From Nonomuraea terrae (GTDB lineage Bacteria; Actinomycetota; Actinomycetes; Streptosporangiales; Streptosporangiaceae): 50,995 nt of DNA. This document shows, piece by piece, positions 1 to 6,955 of the stretch. The stretch spans positions 1 to 50,995 of the forward strand of contig NZ_SMKQ01000041.1 of the NCBI RefSeq assembly GCF_004348995.1, written 5' to 3'. The position numbers and the translations under genes are program-made. The notes under the pieces were generated by a model that did not search any database, was not told the origin of the DNA, and was given only the letters and a program-made list of their open reading frames with translations. Within the stretch, counting starts at the first letter, position 1. Every line of letters begins with the position of its first letter.

Positions 1-383
1 GCGATGGCGGGTCTGAGCACGCCCTGCTGGCCCTTGAGCCGGAGCCGTCCGGTGGCCACGATGCCCGCGGTAGAGCCGGCGGACACGACCGCGCAGGCGT
101 CGCCGCGGCGTACGAGATGGCAGGCGATCGCGATGCTGGAGCGGGGCCGGCGCAGGCTGGCCAGCGCGCCCTCGTCCATGGACAAGGCCTCCTCGGCCCG
201 GACGATGGGGATCTCCTTGGTGGCGTCGTGGTCGGCGAGCGCCTCGTAGAGGACGCGTGGGGAGCCGACGAGCACGACGGGCAGGCCGCGCTCGCGTACG
301 GCGTGCACCGCGCCCGCCACGATCTCGTGGGGCGCGTGGTCGCCGCCCATGGCGTCGAGGGCGACGGGCCTGCTGTCGGACAA
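1..383 (-). CDS. plsX: Phosphate acyltransferase PlsX, N-terminal part (cut by left edge)
   Basis: PlsX converts acyl-ACP and phosphate to acyl-phosphate, the first step of phosphatidic acid synthesis at the membrane. About 127 residues are visible. After a few residues comes the family hallmark VALDAMGGDHAP, followed by a Rossmann-like segment (LPVVLVGSP) and the conserved SAGSTAGIVA stretch. The only in-frame start before the hallmark is a TTG at 381-383; a TGA lies two codons upstream. GAGGTGA sits five bases before the TTG, so the start is well supported. The C-terminal part lies beyond the left edge. rpmF, often found just upstream of plsX in bacteria, is absent: only about 150 bases separate this start from the next gene. 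Confidence 0.9.
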   Translation of the reverse strand, partial: MSDSRPVALDAMGGDHAPHEIVAGAVHAVRERGLPVVLVGSPRVLYEALADHDATKEIPIVRAEEALSMDEGALASLRRPRSSIAIACHLVRRGDACAVVSAGSTAGIVATGRLRLKGQQGVLRPAI

Positions 384-534
384 TGGTCACCTCGTACGGC
401 ATCGCGCCCGCCGTCACGGCTCGGCCGGAACGCGGGCTCGGGATGCCGCATCGCAGGCAAGGCAGCTGTCAGGTTAACCGGCGGGTAGGACTTGTTGGTT
501 CCCGCGCGCGCCGGTTCCAGTCCTGACGACTGTT

Positions 535-1092
535 TCAGCGCAGGTTCCAGTCGTCCTCGCCGCGGGTGACGATGACCTTGGAGAACTTCGAGGCGCCCGT
601 CACCCGGATGAGCGGCCCGTCGGCCTGGGAGCCGCCTGTGACGTTGCGCTTGCCGAACATCGAGCTGCCCTCGTCGATGACGTGGGCGTCGGCGGGGACC
701 CGGACGATCACCTTGCTGAACCACGCGGCCGTCTCGACGGTGATCTCGCGGCCGGGCAGCACGGCGTCGGACAGGTCGATGATCAGGGCGCCGAAGCGGG
801 CCGACAGCCTGGTGCGCCGCGAGGCGACCCAGCGGCCCTTGCGTACGATCTTGCTGAACGTCGCGTCGATGACCTGCCGCTCGACGGCCTCGGGGGCGCC
901 GGAGGCGGGCACGTCGGGCAGGTCGTGGGTGAGGGGGACGAGCTCGCCGACCATCGTGGCCGTGTAGGTGGCGTCGAGGCGGTCGGCGTGCTCGACGCTG
1001 GTGAGGCGTCCGGTGGCGAGTGCCTCGCCGAGCACCGCGGCCACGCGGTCGCGGTCGGCGTCAGAGGCGCGCAGGTCGGGTTTTTCCGTCAC
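535..1092 (-). CDS. DUF1707 protein with LiaF-like C-terminal domain
   Basis: This 185-residue protein starts with a DUF1707 module (about residues 3-55: RASDADRDRVAAVLGEAL, then a helix with HADRLD). A beta-rich region follows that resembles the cell-wall-active-antibiotic-response/LiaF C-terminal domain (about residues 85-180, with two FSKVIV-type strands and SMFGK). No membrane segment is seen. DUF1707 proteins are common in actinobacteria; their function is not established, and a link to envelope sensing is only suggested by the C-terminal fold. The GTG at 1092 was chosen because it precedes the DUF1707 core directly and has a TANNNT box eight bases upstream. The longer reading frame would run into the divergent promoter region. 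Confidence 0.8.
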   Translation of the reverse strand: MTEKPDLRASDADRDRVAAVLGEALATGRLTSVEHADRLDATYTATMVGELVPLTHDLPDVPASGAPEAVERQVIDATFSKIVRKGRWVASRRTRLSARFGALIIDLSDAVLPGREITVETAAWFSKVIVRVPADAHVIDEGSSMFGKRNVTGGSQADGPLIRVTGASKFSKVIVTRGEDDWNLR

Positions 1093-1106
1093 GATCCACC
1101 AGTCTA
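1093..1106 (-). promoter_or_regulatory. Candidate leaderless promoter (-10 TAGACT) of the DUF1707 gene
   Basis: Read on the minus strand, TAGACT (1106-1101) fits the actinobacterial -10 pattern TANNNT and ends eight bases before the GTG start at 1092. There is no Shine-Dalgarno sequence. This is the layout expected of a leaderless mRNA. Confidence 0.45.
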
Positions 1107-1270
1107 GGGAAAAACGCGATATGTCGCGATGGTCGGCGAACCTCAAGGAAAACTTCGAGACGTACGGAACCGGTTACGCGGGTGGGCACGTCCGGATAGT
1201 AAGAACCGTAGACGCGCGACTGGGTCGTGAGGTTTACCTCCGAGCGAACAAAAAAGATGGGAAAGGCCTA

Positions 1271-2587
1271 GTGATCTTGAACCAAGCTGGCACCCGACGC
1301 TTCCGGGCGTACACGTCCAAGCACCTCGACCAGCTCCTGCAGCGTGCCGGGCTGGGAGACGACGAGCGGCTCAAGGTCCGCGCCGTCGCCACGGTGCTGC
1401 CCTTCCGGACGAACGCCTACGTCGTCGATGAACTCATAGATTGGTCGGCCGCGCCCGACGACCCCATCTACCGGCTCGTCTTCCCGCAGGAGGACATGCT
1501 GCCCGCGGCCGACGTGGCGCGGCTGGCCGACCTGCTGAAGGCCGAGGCGCCCAACGCCGAGATCCAGGCCGAGGCCAACCGCGTACGCGCCCAGCTCAAC
1601 CCGCACCCTGCGGGCCAGAAGGAGCTCAACGTCCCGAAGCTGGGCGAAGAGCCCGTGCCTGGCATGCAGCACAAATATCCGGAGACCGTGCTGTTCTTCC
1701 CCAAACAGGGGCAGACCTGTCACGCGTACTGCACGTACTGCTTCCGGTGGGCGCAGTTCGTCGGCGACGCCGACCTGAAGTTCGCCTCCGACGACGTCGG
1801 CCAGCTGGTCACCTACATCCGCGACCATCCCGAGGTCACGAGCGTCCTCATCACCGGCGGCGACGCGATGATCATGGGGGAGTCCGTCGTAGGCCGCTAC
1901 ATCGAGCCGCTGCTGGAGCTCGAGCAGATCGAGTCGATCAGGATCGGCACCAAGGCGCTGGCGTACTGGCCGCAGCGCTTCACCACCGATCCCGACGCCG
2001 ACGACACCATGCGCCTGTTCGAGAAGGTCGTGGGCGCGGGGAAGAACCTCGCGTTCATGGCCCACTTCTCGCACCCTCGCGAGCTGGAGTCGGAGCTGGT
2101 CGAGTCGGCCGTCAAGCGCATCCTCGGCAGCGGTGCCACCATCAGGACGCAGGCGCCGCTGATCAGGTCGATCAACGACGACCCGGCCGTGTGGTCGGGC
2201 ATGTGGCGGCGGCAGCTGCGCATGGGGATGATCCCCTACTACATGTTCGTCGAGCGCGACACCGGGCCTCAGGACTACTTCGCCGTCCCGCTGGCCCGGG
2301 CGTACGAGATCTTCAGGGACGCCTACTCCTCCGTCTCCGGGCTCTGCCGCACGGTCCGGGGCCCGTCGATGTCGGCGACGCCGGGCAAGGTGTGCGTGGA
2401 CGGCGTCACCGAGATCGCCGGCGAGCGGGTCTTCGTGCTCCACTTCATCCAAGCCCGAGACCCATCGCTGGTGGGGCGGCCGTTCTTCGCCCGCTACGAC
2501 CCGGAGGCGGTCTGGCTGACGGATCTACGGCCCGCCTTCGCCGAGCGGTTCCCGTTCGAGCCCGAGGAGTCGCTGCTTCCCGCCTGA
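1271..2587 (+). CDS. KamA-family radical SAM / PLP aminomutase-like protein
   Basis: This 438-residue protein belongs to the lysine 2,3-aminomutase (KamA) family of radical SAM enzymes, which move an amino group using a [4Fe-4S] cluster, SAM and PLP. The cluster motif CHAYCTYC gives Cys150, Cys154 and Cys157. The SAM-binding GGDAMIMG follows, and a TPGK motif near the C-terminus is the candidate PLP-lysine site. It lacks the PGGGGK form of classical lysine aminomutase, so the substrate is uncertain; I recall a related actinobacterial subfamily with the same short motif. GTG at 1271 was chosen over ATG at 1121 because GGGAAAGG lies eight bases upstream, good codon usage begins about here, and it leaves room for divergent promoters. 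The stretch 1121-1270 uses rare codons such as ATA, AGA and CTA. The neighbours do not reveal the substrate. Confidence 0.8.
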   Translation: MILNQAGTRRFRAYTSKHLDQLLQRAGLGDDERLKVRAVATVLPFRTNAYVVDELIDWSAAPDDPIYRLVFPQEDMLPAADVARLADLLKAEAPNAEIQAEANRVRAQLNPHPAGQKELNVPKLGEEPVPGMQHKYPETVLFFPKQGQTCHAYCTYCFRWAQFVGDADLKFASDDVGQLVTYIRDHPEVTSVLITGGDAMIMGESVVGRYIEPLLELEQIESIRIGTKALAYWPQRFTTDPDADDTMRLFEKVVGAGKNLAFMAHFSHPRELESELVESAVKRILGSGATIRTQAPLIRSINDDPAVWSGMWRRQLRMGMIPYYMFVERDTGPQDYFAVPLARAYEIFRDAYSSVSGLCRTVRGPSMSATPGKVCVDGVTEIAGERVFVLHFIQARDPSLVGRPFFARYDPEAVWLTDLRPAFAERFPFEPEESLLPA

Positions 2588-2615
2588 TCCGGCCGCGCGC
2601 GTACGGAAAGATTTC

Positions 2616-2670
2616 GCCCCCGGCCCGTGACATTTGTTTATGTGCACGGGCCGGGGGCTCTTGTCTTTTT
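2616..2670 (+). terminator. Strong hairpin terminator after the KamA-like gene
   Basis: A perfect 14-bp stem (GCCCCCGGCCCGTG at 2616-2629 with its complement at 2645-2658) and a 15-base loop are followed by a T-rich tract (TCTTGTCTTTTTG). It begins 28 bases after the stop codon. Confidence 0.85.
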
Positions 2671-2966
2671 GTGTACGAGGCTCTTCCCGGCGCGCACAAT
2701 ATCAGAAACAAGAGGCTCCTATTTCCGGTTTTGTCGGCCCGCCCAACGCTCGCCCTGCACTAGGTAACCGAGCTGCAAACCCCTGCTACATGGGCATTCA
2801 TGCGTCTGCGGCCGCTCGCGGCGAGTGGTAGAACTCTTCCAGTAGCTCAGCCGTGACGGCACGCTCAGTGTGGTGCCCATAGCGCGTACGCCACGGCATA
2901 CGGGGGTTATCGATTCGCATTTTCACCGCATTCGAGAGCGATCGATCACGAGCCGGGAAGGCAATC
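2671..2966. other. Gene-free stretch: leader of the secreted-protein gene
   Basis: Together with the terminator before it, about 380 bases lack a gene. No convincing ORF is seen on either strand. The stretch probably holds the promoter and leader of the secreted protein that follows. I could not pick a clear -35/-10 pair or a known riboswitch. A GGGAAGG ribosome binding site lies just before the ATG at 2967. Confidence 0.5.
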
Positions 2967-3815
2967 ATGAATCGAGTAGTCAAGACGGCTGTAGCCGTTA
3001 CAGCATTCGGTCTGGCGGCGGCGTTGGCCGCGCCCGCTCAGGCCGAAGTCCGATACGACACTGCCGGGCGCGCCATCGACGTTCCGCTCCTGGGCACCAC
3101 CGCGGGCAGCCCCCTGGGCGGCCTCCTCGGCGGCCTGGTCAGCAACGGGATCGTCGACAGCGTGCTCGGCGGCCTCACCCAGGCCAAGTCCGCCGCCAGC
3201 CCGGCCATGAGCGAGGCGCAGCGCGACGCGTACATGGAGCGGCAGACCCGGGCGCAGCGCGGGTACACGCCCAACGCGGAGGAGGACGTCACCCGCGAGA
3301 CCTGGCCGATGCCGGAGATCTCGCCGATCGTGGCCGGCACCCCGTTCGGCGGGCGGGGCATGGCTGCCTCCGTGCCCACCGCGCAGGCGCCCTCGGTCAA
3401 GCGCGGCCGCGCCGTCACCCAGGGCACGGCCGCGGCGGACGGCGCGATGGACGACCCCATCGGCGGCACGCTCGCCATGGTGAACGACACCGTCGAGGGC
3501 CTGTCGCCCGAGCGCGTGATGGCCGGCCTGAACCAGGCCGCCAGGATGGCGCTGCCCGGCGTCACGGGCGATGTGCTGTCGCCGGCGCTGGGGCAGGACT
3601 CCGCCACCGCGGCGCAGCCGGTCGCCGAGGCCGTGAAGGGCGTGTCCGAGGCAGCGTCCGTCACCGAGCTCGCCCCGGTCGTCGAGGAGGCCGCCTCCGC
3701 CGTCACGGGCGGCGCCGCCGCCGGCGCACTCTCTCCCGGCGACGTGATCTCCACTCTCGGCTGGACCACCGGCGCGCTGACCGGCTCGGTGCAGGGCTCC
3801 GGGCCTCGCGACTAG
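2967..3815 (+). CDS. Secreted protein of unknown function
   Basis: A 282-residue protein with a classical signal peptide: MNRVVK, a hydrophobic Ala-rich core, and a likely signal peptidase cut after AQA (about residue 26). The mature part is rich in Gly, Ala, Pro and Ser. It contains a Gly/Leu-rich stretch (SPLGGLLGGLVSNG, about residues 50-64) and has no recognisable catalytic motif, membrane anchor or Cys pairs. Its composition resembles the small secreted 'ATP-binding protein'-style proteins of mycelial actinomycetes, but I do not recognise a family. The start is supported by GGGAAGG at normal spacing. A hairpin lies 28 bases after the stop, so it is probably a single-gene transcript. Confidence 0.75.
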   Translation: MNRVVKTAVAVTAFGLAAALAAPAQAEVRYDTAGRAIDVPLLGTTAGSPLGGLLGGLVSNGIVDSVLGGLTQAKSAASPAMSEAQRDAYMERQTRAQRGYTPNAEEDVTRETWPMPEISPIVAGTPFGGRGMAASVPTAQAPSVKRGRAVTQGTAAADGAMDDPIGGTLAMVNDTVEGLSPERVMAGLNQAARMALPGVTGDVLSPALGQDSATAAQPVAEAVKGVSEAASVTELAPVVEEAASAVTGGAAAGALSPGDVISTLGWTTGALTGSVQGSGPRD

Positions 3816-3842
3816 TCCGTGGTCGAGGCGCTGATGAGCGTG

Positions 3843-3859
3843 ACCGGCCGAGGGCCGGT
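3843..3859 (+). terminator. Short hairpin after the secreted-protein gene
   Basis: ACCGGCC-GAG-GGCCGGT forms a perfect 7-bp stem with a three-base loop, 28 bases past the TAG stop. It has no T tract. GC-rich hairpins without a T tract are common gene ends in actinomycetes. Confidence 0.5.
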
Positions 3860-4354
3860 GAGGACGGTTCGCGGGTGTCACAGGTGCCGACGCCCGGGCA
3901 CCGGCCGGACCGGCGGCGAGGCGGCTCGCTCGCGGCGCTCTCCAGCAGCCCTGACGGCGTGATCTCCCTTGACCGGGGCCTTCTGTCGACGAGGCCGCCC
4001 GGTCGGGGCCTTCCGGCCGCTGTGCGGCCGGGGCTCTTCTCGCCGGAACGCCGTCGTACGGACGCGGCAGGCCCGAAGGCGGGGCGCCCACAGAGGTGCC
4101 GGGCGCCCTGGGCACTGACGCGCGTGGGTTGCGAACCTCCCGCGCAAGCGGGTCTCACGATGGGCCTGGGCGGACGCGCCCTCGTCCCGGGTGTGTCGAT
4201 CGAGCGCCGCGCCGCCGTTTGCAGGGCAGCGGCGCGGCTCGGCCCCCACCCCTCGCCACCGGCCTCATCCCAGGGGTCGGTGGCTTCTTCTTGCGCCCGC
4301 AGCCCCACAGGCGCCTCTCCGGCGCCCCGGCGCTCTGGCGGCGCCTGAGCGGGC
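3860..4354. other. Gene-poor, hairpin-rich stretch of about 500 bases
   Basis: No credible gene was found: the open frames on both strands are Arg/Pro-rich and have no start signal or family motif. The stretch holds several inverted repeats. CCGGCCGC-TGT-GCGGCCGG (4013-4031) is perfect, and CCTGAGC-GG-GCTCAGG lies at the 3' end of the small ORF that follows on the other strand. It may be decayed sequence; I see no remnant that I can name. Confidence 0.4.
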
Positions 4355-4510
4355 TCAGGGGAGGCGGACGCCGGTGCGCCGGGCTATCTGGGCCTGCAGC
4401 CGCGCCATCTGCCAGTGCAGCTCGATGAGCTGCTCGACCAGTTGCAGCCGTGGGACCTCGGACACGTCTTCGGTGGCCAGGTGGTCAATCGCGGTCGAAA
4501 GCTCTACCAT
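4355..4510 (-). CDS. 51-residue protein resembling the N-terminal helices of 13E12/DUF222 proteins, SOS-box controlled
   Basis: This small ORF starts at ATG 4510 and ends at TGA 4355. It encodes 51 residues with the heptad-like pattern of an amphipathic helix pair (STAIDHLATEDVSEVP, then LVEQLIELHWQMARLQAQ). This looks like the N-terminal helical region of 13E12-repeat (DUF222) HNH proteins, but no DUF222 core or HNH domain follows. GAGGGAG lies about eleven bases upstream. A near-perfect actinobacterial SOS box lies 33-48 bases before the start. It may be a trimmed relic of a 13E12 protein or a genuine small DNA-damage protein. The coding call rests on codon quality and the regulatory site; the family resemblance is weak. 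Confidence 0.55.
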   Translation of the reverse strand: MVELSTAIDHLATEDVSEVPRLQLVEQLIELHWQMARLQAQIARRTGVRLP

Positions 4511-4542
4511 CGCGCGCCCCCACTCCCTCACCGTTCCTCAGA

Positions 4543-4558
4543 TCGAATGGACGTTCGA
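4543..4558 (-). promoter_or_regulatory. LexA-type SOS box
   Basis: TCGAATGGACGTTCGA matches the actinobacterial LexA consensus TCGAAC-RNRY-GTTCGA at 15 of 16 positions (T instead of C at position 6). It lies just upstream of the 51-residue ORF, where a LexA operator would overlap the promoter. Confidence 0.75.
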
Positions 4559-4631
4559 ATCCTAGCGGAACGCCCGCCTCCGTGTCAGTCATCAGTCACG
4601 CCGGTCGCGCTGGTTTCGGATCCGGGCACGA

Positions 4632-4662
4632 CGAAGCCCCCGCGGGGAGCGCGGGGGCTTCG
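4632..4662 (-). terminator. Hairpin terminator after the tagGH-type operon
   Basis: CGAAGCCCCCGC (4632-4643) pairs perfectly with GCGGGGGCTTCG (4651-4662) around a 7-base loop, 22 bases beyond the stop of the ATPase gene. It could act in both directions. Confidence 0.8.
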
Positions 4663-4684
4663 ATGACGCGGCAAGCGGGGGTGA

Positions 4685-5551
4685 TCAGCCCTTGTTGTAG
4701 GCGGCGATGACTTCCTTCGGGTCGCCGTCCATCTTGATCTTGCCCTTGTGCAGCCAGATGACGCGGTTGCAGGTCTGCTCGATCACGCGCAGGTCGTGGG
4801 CCACGAGGAACACCGTGCCGGCCGACTCGCGGATCTGGCGGATGCGCGCCTCGCTCTTCTTGCGGAACTCGCGGTCGCCGGTCGCCAGGGCCTCGTCGAT
4901 GAGCAGCACGTCGTGGGTCTTGGCGGAGGAGATCGCGAAGCGCAGGCGCGCGCCCATGCCGGAGGAGTACGTGGACATCGGCAGCTGGACGAACTCGTCG
5001 ATGCCGGAGAAGTCGACGATCTCCTGGTATTTCTCCCGGACCTCGGCCGGCGTCATGCCCATCGCGTAGCACCCGAGCACGATGTTGCGCTCGCCGGTCA
5101 GCTCGCGCATCAGGGCCGCGTTGACGCCGAGCAGCGAGGGCTGGCCGTCGGTGTAGACGGCGCCCTTGTGCGGGGGCAGCAGGCCGGCGATGGCGCGCAG
5201 CAGCGTGGACTTGCCGGAGCCGTTGCGGCCGACGATGCCGATCGCGTCGCCGTGGTAGGCCACGAACGTCACGCCCTTGACCGCGTGGACCTCTTTCATC
5301 TGCGGCCGGGCCTGGCGCTTCAGCAAGCGCGTGAGCGCGTTGACCGCGTTGCCCTTCTCCGACTCCGCAGCCGCCCCGTAGACGCGGTAGACGATGTGGA
5401 GGTCGTCGACGATGACGGTCGGAGTGCCCGTGGGGACGTCGAGGGGTCGCTTGCCCTGGGGCTCCGGGGTGGGATGCACCTTCACATCCTTGCCGGGGAC
5501 GGCGGGCTTGTCGCCCTTCACCTGTGACAGCTCCTTGGTCAGTTCAGCCAC
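4685..5551 (-). CDS. Polysaccharide/teichoic acid export ABC transporter, ATPase subunit (TagH/Wzt type)
   Basis: This 288-residue ATPase powers export of a cell-surface polymer together with the permease encoded just upstream. After a 45-residue Lys/Pro-rich N-terminal extension come Walker A GRNGSGKST (about 108-116), the signature YSSGMGARLRFA (195-206) and Walker B VLLIDEALATGD (215-226). The SSGM form of the signature and the 'ATGD' after Walker B are typical of TagH/Wzt exporters. There is no long C-terminal carbohydrate-binding extension as in some Wzt proteins. The GTG start at 5551 has GAGGAGAGG upstream and overlaps the permease stop by eight bases, so the two are translationally coupled. 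No glycosyltransferases flank the pair, so the exported polymer cannot be named. Confidence 0.9.
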   Translation of the reverse strand: MAELTKELSQVKGDKPAVPGKDVKVHPTPEPQGKRPLDVPTGTPTVIVDDLHIVYRVYGAAAESEKGNAVNALTRLLKRQARPQMKEVHAVKGVTFVAYHGDAIGIVGRNGSGKSTLLRAIAGLLPPHKGAVYTDGQPSLLGVNAALMRELTGERNIVLGCYAMGMTPAEVREKYQEIVDFSGIDEFVQLPMSTYSSGMGARLRFAISSAKTHDVLLIDEALATGDREFRKKSEARIRQIRESAGTVFLVAHDLRVIEQTCNRVIWLHKGKIKMDGDPKEVIAAYNKG

Positions 5552-6479
5552 GCCCGTACCTCTCCTCGGACCGCCAGAAGTACCAGAAGCCGAAGCCGAG
5601 TGCGAACACCGCCCAGAATACGCAAGACACCAACACCATTGTCGGCGGGTGGTGCCCGAGCTCCGGGTTGTGGGTGCTGATGAGGATCTCGCGCATCCAC
5701 TCGATGTAGGAGGCGGCGGGGTTGAGGTACATCGCGTTGGCCACCCACTGGGGCAGATCGGCGGACCCGACCACCTTGTCCTGGATCGAGAAGAAGACGC
5801 CCGAGGCGTAGAGCCAGGTGCGGGTGATGAACGGCAGCAACTGGTTGAGGTCGCGCATCTGGGCGCCCAGCCTGGCGACCACCAGGCCGGCCCCGATGTT
5901 GAACAGCGTCTGGAGCACCAGCACCACCGGGATCATGAGCCAGAACCAGGTGGGCGTCTCGCCGGTGATCATCACGATGACGAGGAGCACGCCCATGGAG
6001 AAGGCGAGCTGCTGGAGCTCCTGGATCGTGTACGCCAGCGGCAGCGAGGCCCGCGGGAAGTGCAGGGCCCGGATCATCGACAGGTTTCCGGAGATCGACC
6101 TCGCGCCGGCGCTGACCGTCCGCTGGGTGAAGGTGAAGACGAACATCCCGGTCAGCAGGAAGGCCGGGTAGTTCTCGATGTCATCCTTGCCACCGAGGAT
6201 GAGGCCGAACATCACGTAGTAGATGGCGGCGTTGAGGAGGGGGGTCAGCACCTGCCACAACTGGCCGAGCGCTGATCTGGAGTATTTCGAGACGTTGCGC
6301 GAGGTCGCGTACGTCAGGATGAAGTGTCGCCGCTCCCATAGCTGGCGCAGGTAGACCGGGAACCTCGGCCGTGCGATGGCACGGCGAAGCCCGTATCTCT
6401 TGGCGAGCTTGGCCAGCGGCTCCTGCCCGCTTCGGCCGCCCGCCTGGGCGTCCGCGACAGCGGATTCCGGCTGGCTCAT
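5544..6479 (-). CDS. Polysaccharide/teichoic acid export ABC transporter, permease subunit (TagG/Wzm type)
   Basis: A 311-residue ABC-2 type permease. A cytoplasmic N-terminal region of about 75 residues leads through the conserved SRNVSKYSRSALGQLWQVLTP segment into six predicted membrane spans (ending with FWAVFALGFGFWYFW). With the downstream ATPase it would form a 2+2 exporter moving lipid-linked polymer across the membrane. The start ATG at 6479 has no Shine-Dalgarno sequence. A TAGAGT -10 box eight bases upstream suggests a leaderless transcript. The next gene upstream is divergent and lies 476 bases away, so this is the first gene of a two-gene operon. Confidence 0.9.
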   Translation of the reverse strand: MSQPESAVADAQAGGRSGQEPLAKLAKRYGLRRAIARPRFPVYLRQLWERRHFILTYATSRNVSKYSRSALGQLWQVLTPLLNAAIYYVMFGLILGGKDDIENYPAFLLTGMFVFTFTQRTVSAGARSISGNLSMIRALHFPRASLPLAYTIQELQQLAFSMGVLLVIVMITGETPTWFWLMIPVVLVLQTLFNIGAGLVVARLGAQMRDLNQLLPFITRTWLYASGVFFSIQDKVVGSADLPQWVANAMYLNPAASYIEWMREILISTHNPELGHHPPTMVLVSCVFWAVFALGFGFWYFWRSEERYGRG

Positions 6480-6493
6480 GGCAAGTGACTCTA
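6480..6493 (-). promoter_or_regulatory. Candidate leaderless promoter of the TagG-type gene
   Basis: On the minus strand TAGAGT (6493-6488) fits TANNNT and lies eight bases before the ATG at 6479. There is no ribosome binding site. No good -35 box was identified. Confidence 0.4.
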
Positions 6494-6955
6494 TTGGATC
6501 CCGGTCGGTGAAGTAGCTGTCGCGCGGGTCGGCGACAGACAGTTGGACGGAGTCTCGCGGCGACGGGTTCCAAGACGCCGCAAAGACCTGCTCAACGGTA
6601 GCCCAAGGGGGCCTGCTCCGGGGGCCGGGACACGGCCACCGTCGGGTAGGGGGTAACTTTCATCGACTGTCCGTGGGGCGGGCTTCATGCGTTCCGTGGA
6701 GTCTGTACTGTTTGAACCGCATCGGGCGAATTGTCTGTGACGCTAGATAGGCACACGTGTGACCGAACTGCAACGCGCCAGAGACTTCCTGATGGCAAGG
6801 AGTAAGGGATAGTCGCGATCGACTGGCAGGGCGTCGGCTGGTTTGACCATGTCAGCCAAATCCGGGGGGATACCAGGAAACCCTCCGTCAGGCTGCTCTA
6901 GATCACGGCAGCTCAGCGCTAGGCGCCCACCTGTAGAGGGAGGAATTCTTTCACC
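6494..6955. other. Divergent intergenic region between the polymer exporter and the peptide importer
   Basis: No gene is seen in this stretch of about 460 bases. It must hold the promoter of the peptide importer. A perfect 10-bp palindrome CACACGTGTG lies at 6752-6761 and could be a regulator site. TTGACC at 6842-6847 is a possible -35 box without a clear partner. GAGGGAGGA precedes the ATG at 6956. No known riboswitch was recognised. Confidence 0.4.

Noticed and set aside
503..525. tRNA-like T-loop GGTTCCAGTCC
   Set aside because: No acceptor stem, anticodon arm or D-loop fits around it.
1121..1270. Upstream in-frame extension of the KamA-like gene from ATG 1121
   Set aside because: The codons there are poor for this genome (ATA, AGA, CTA, AAA), it would leave only 28 bases for two divergent promoters, and GTG 1271 has a better ribosome site.
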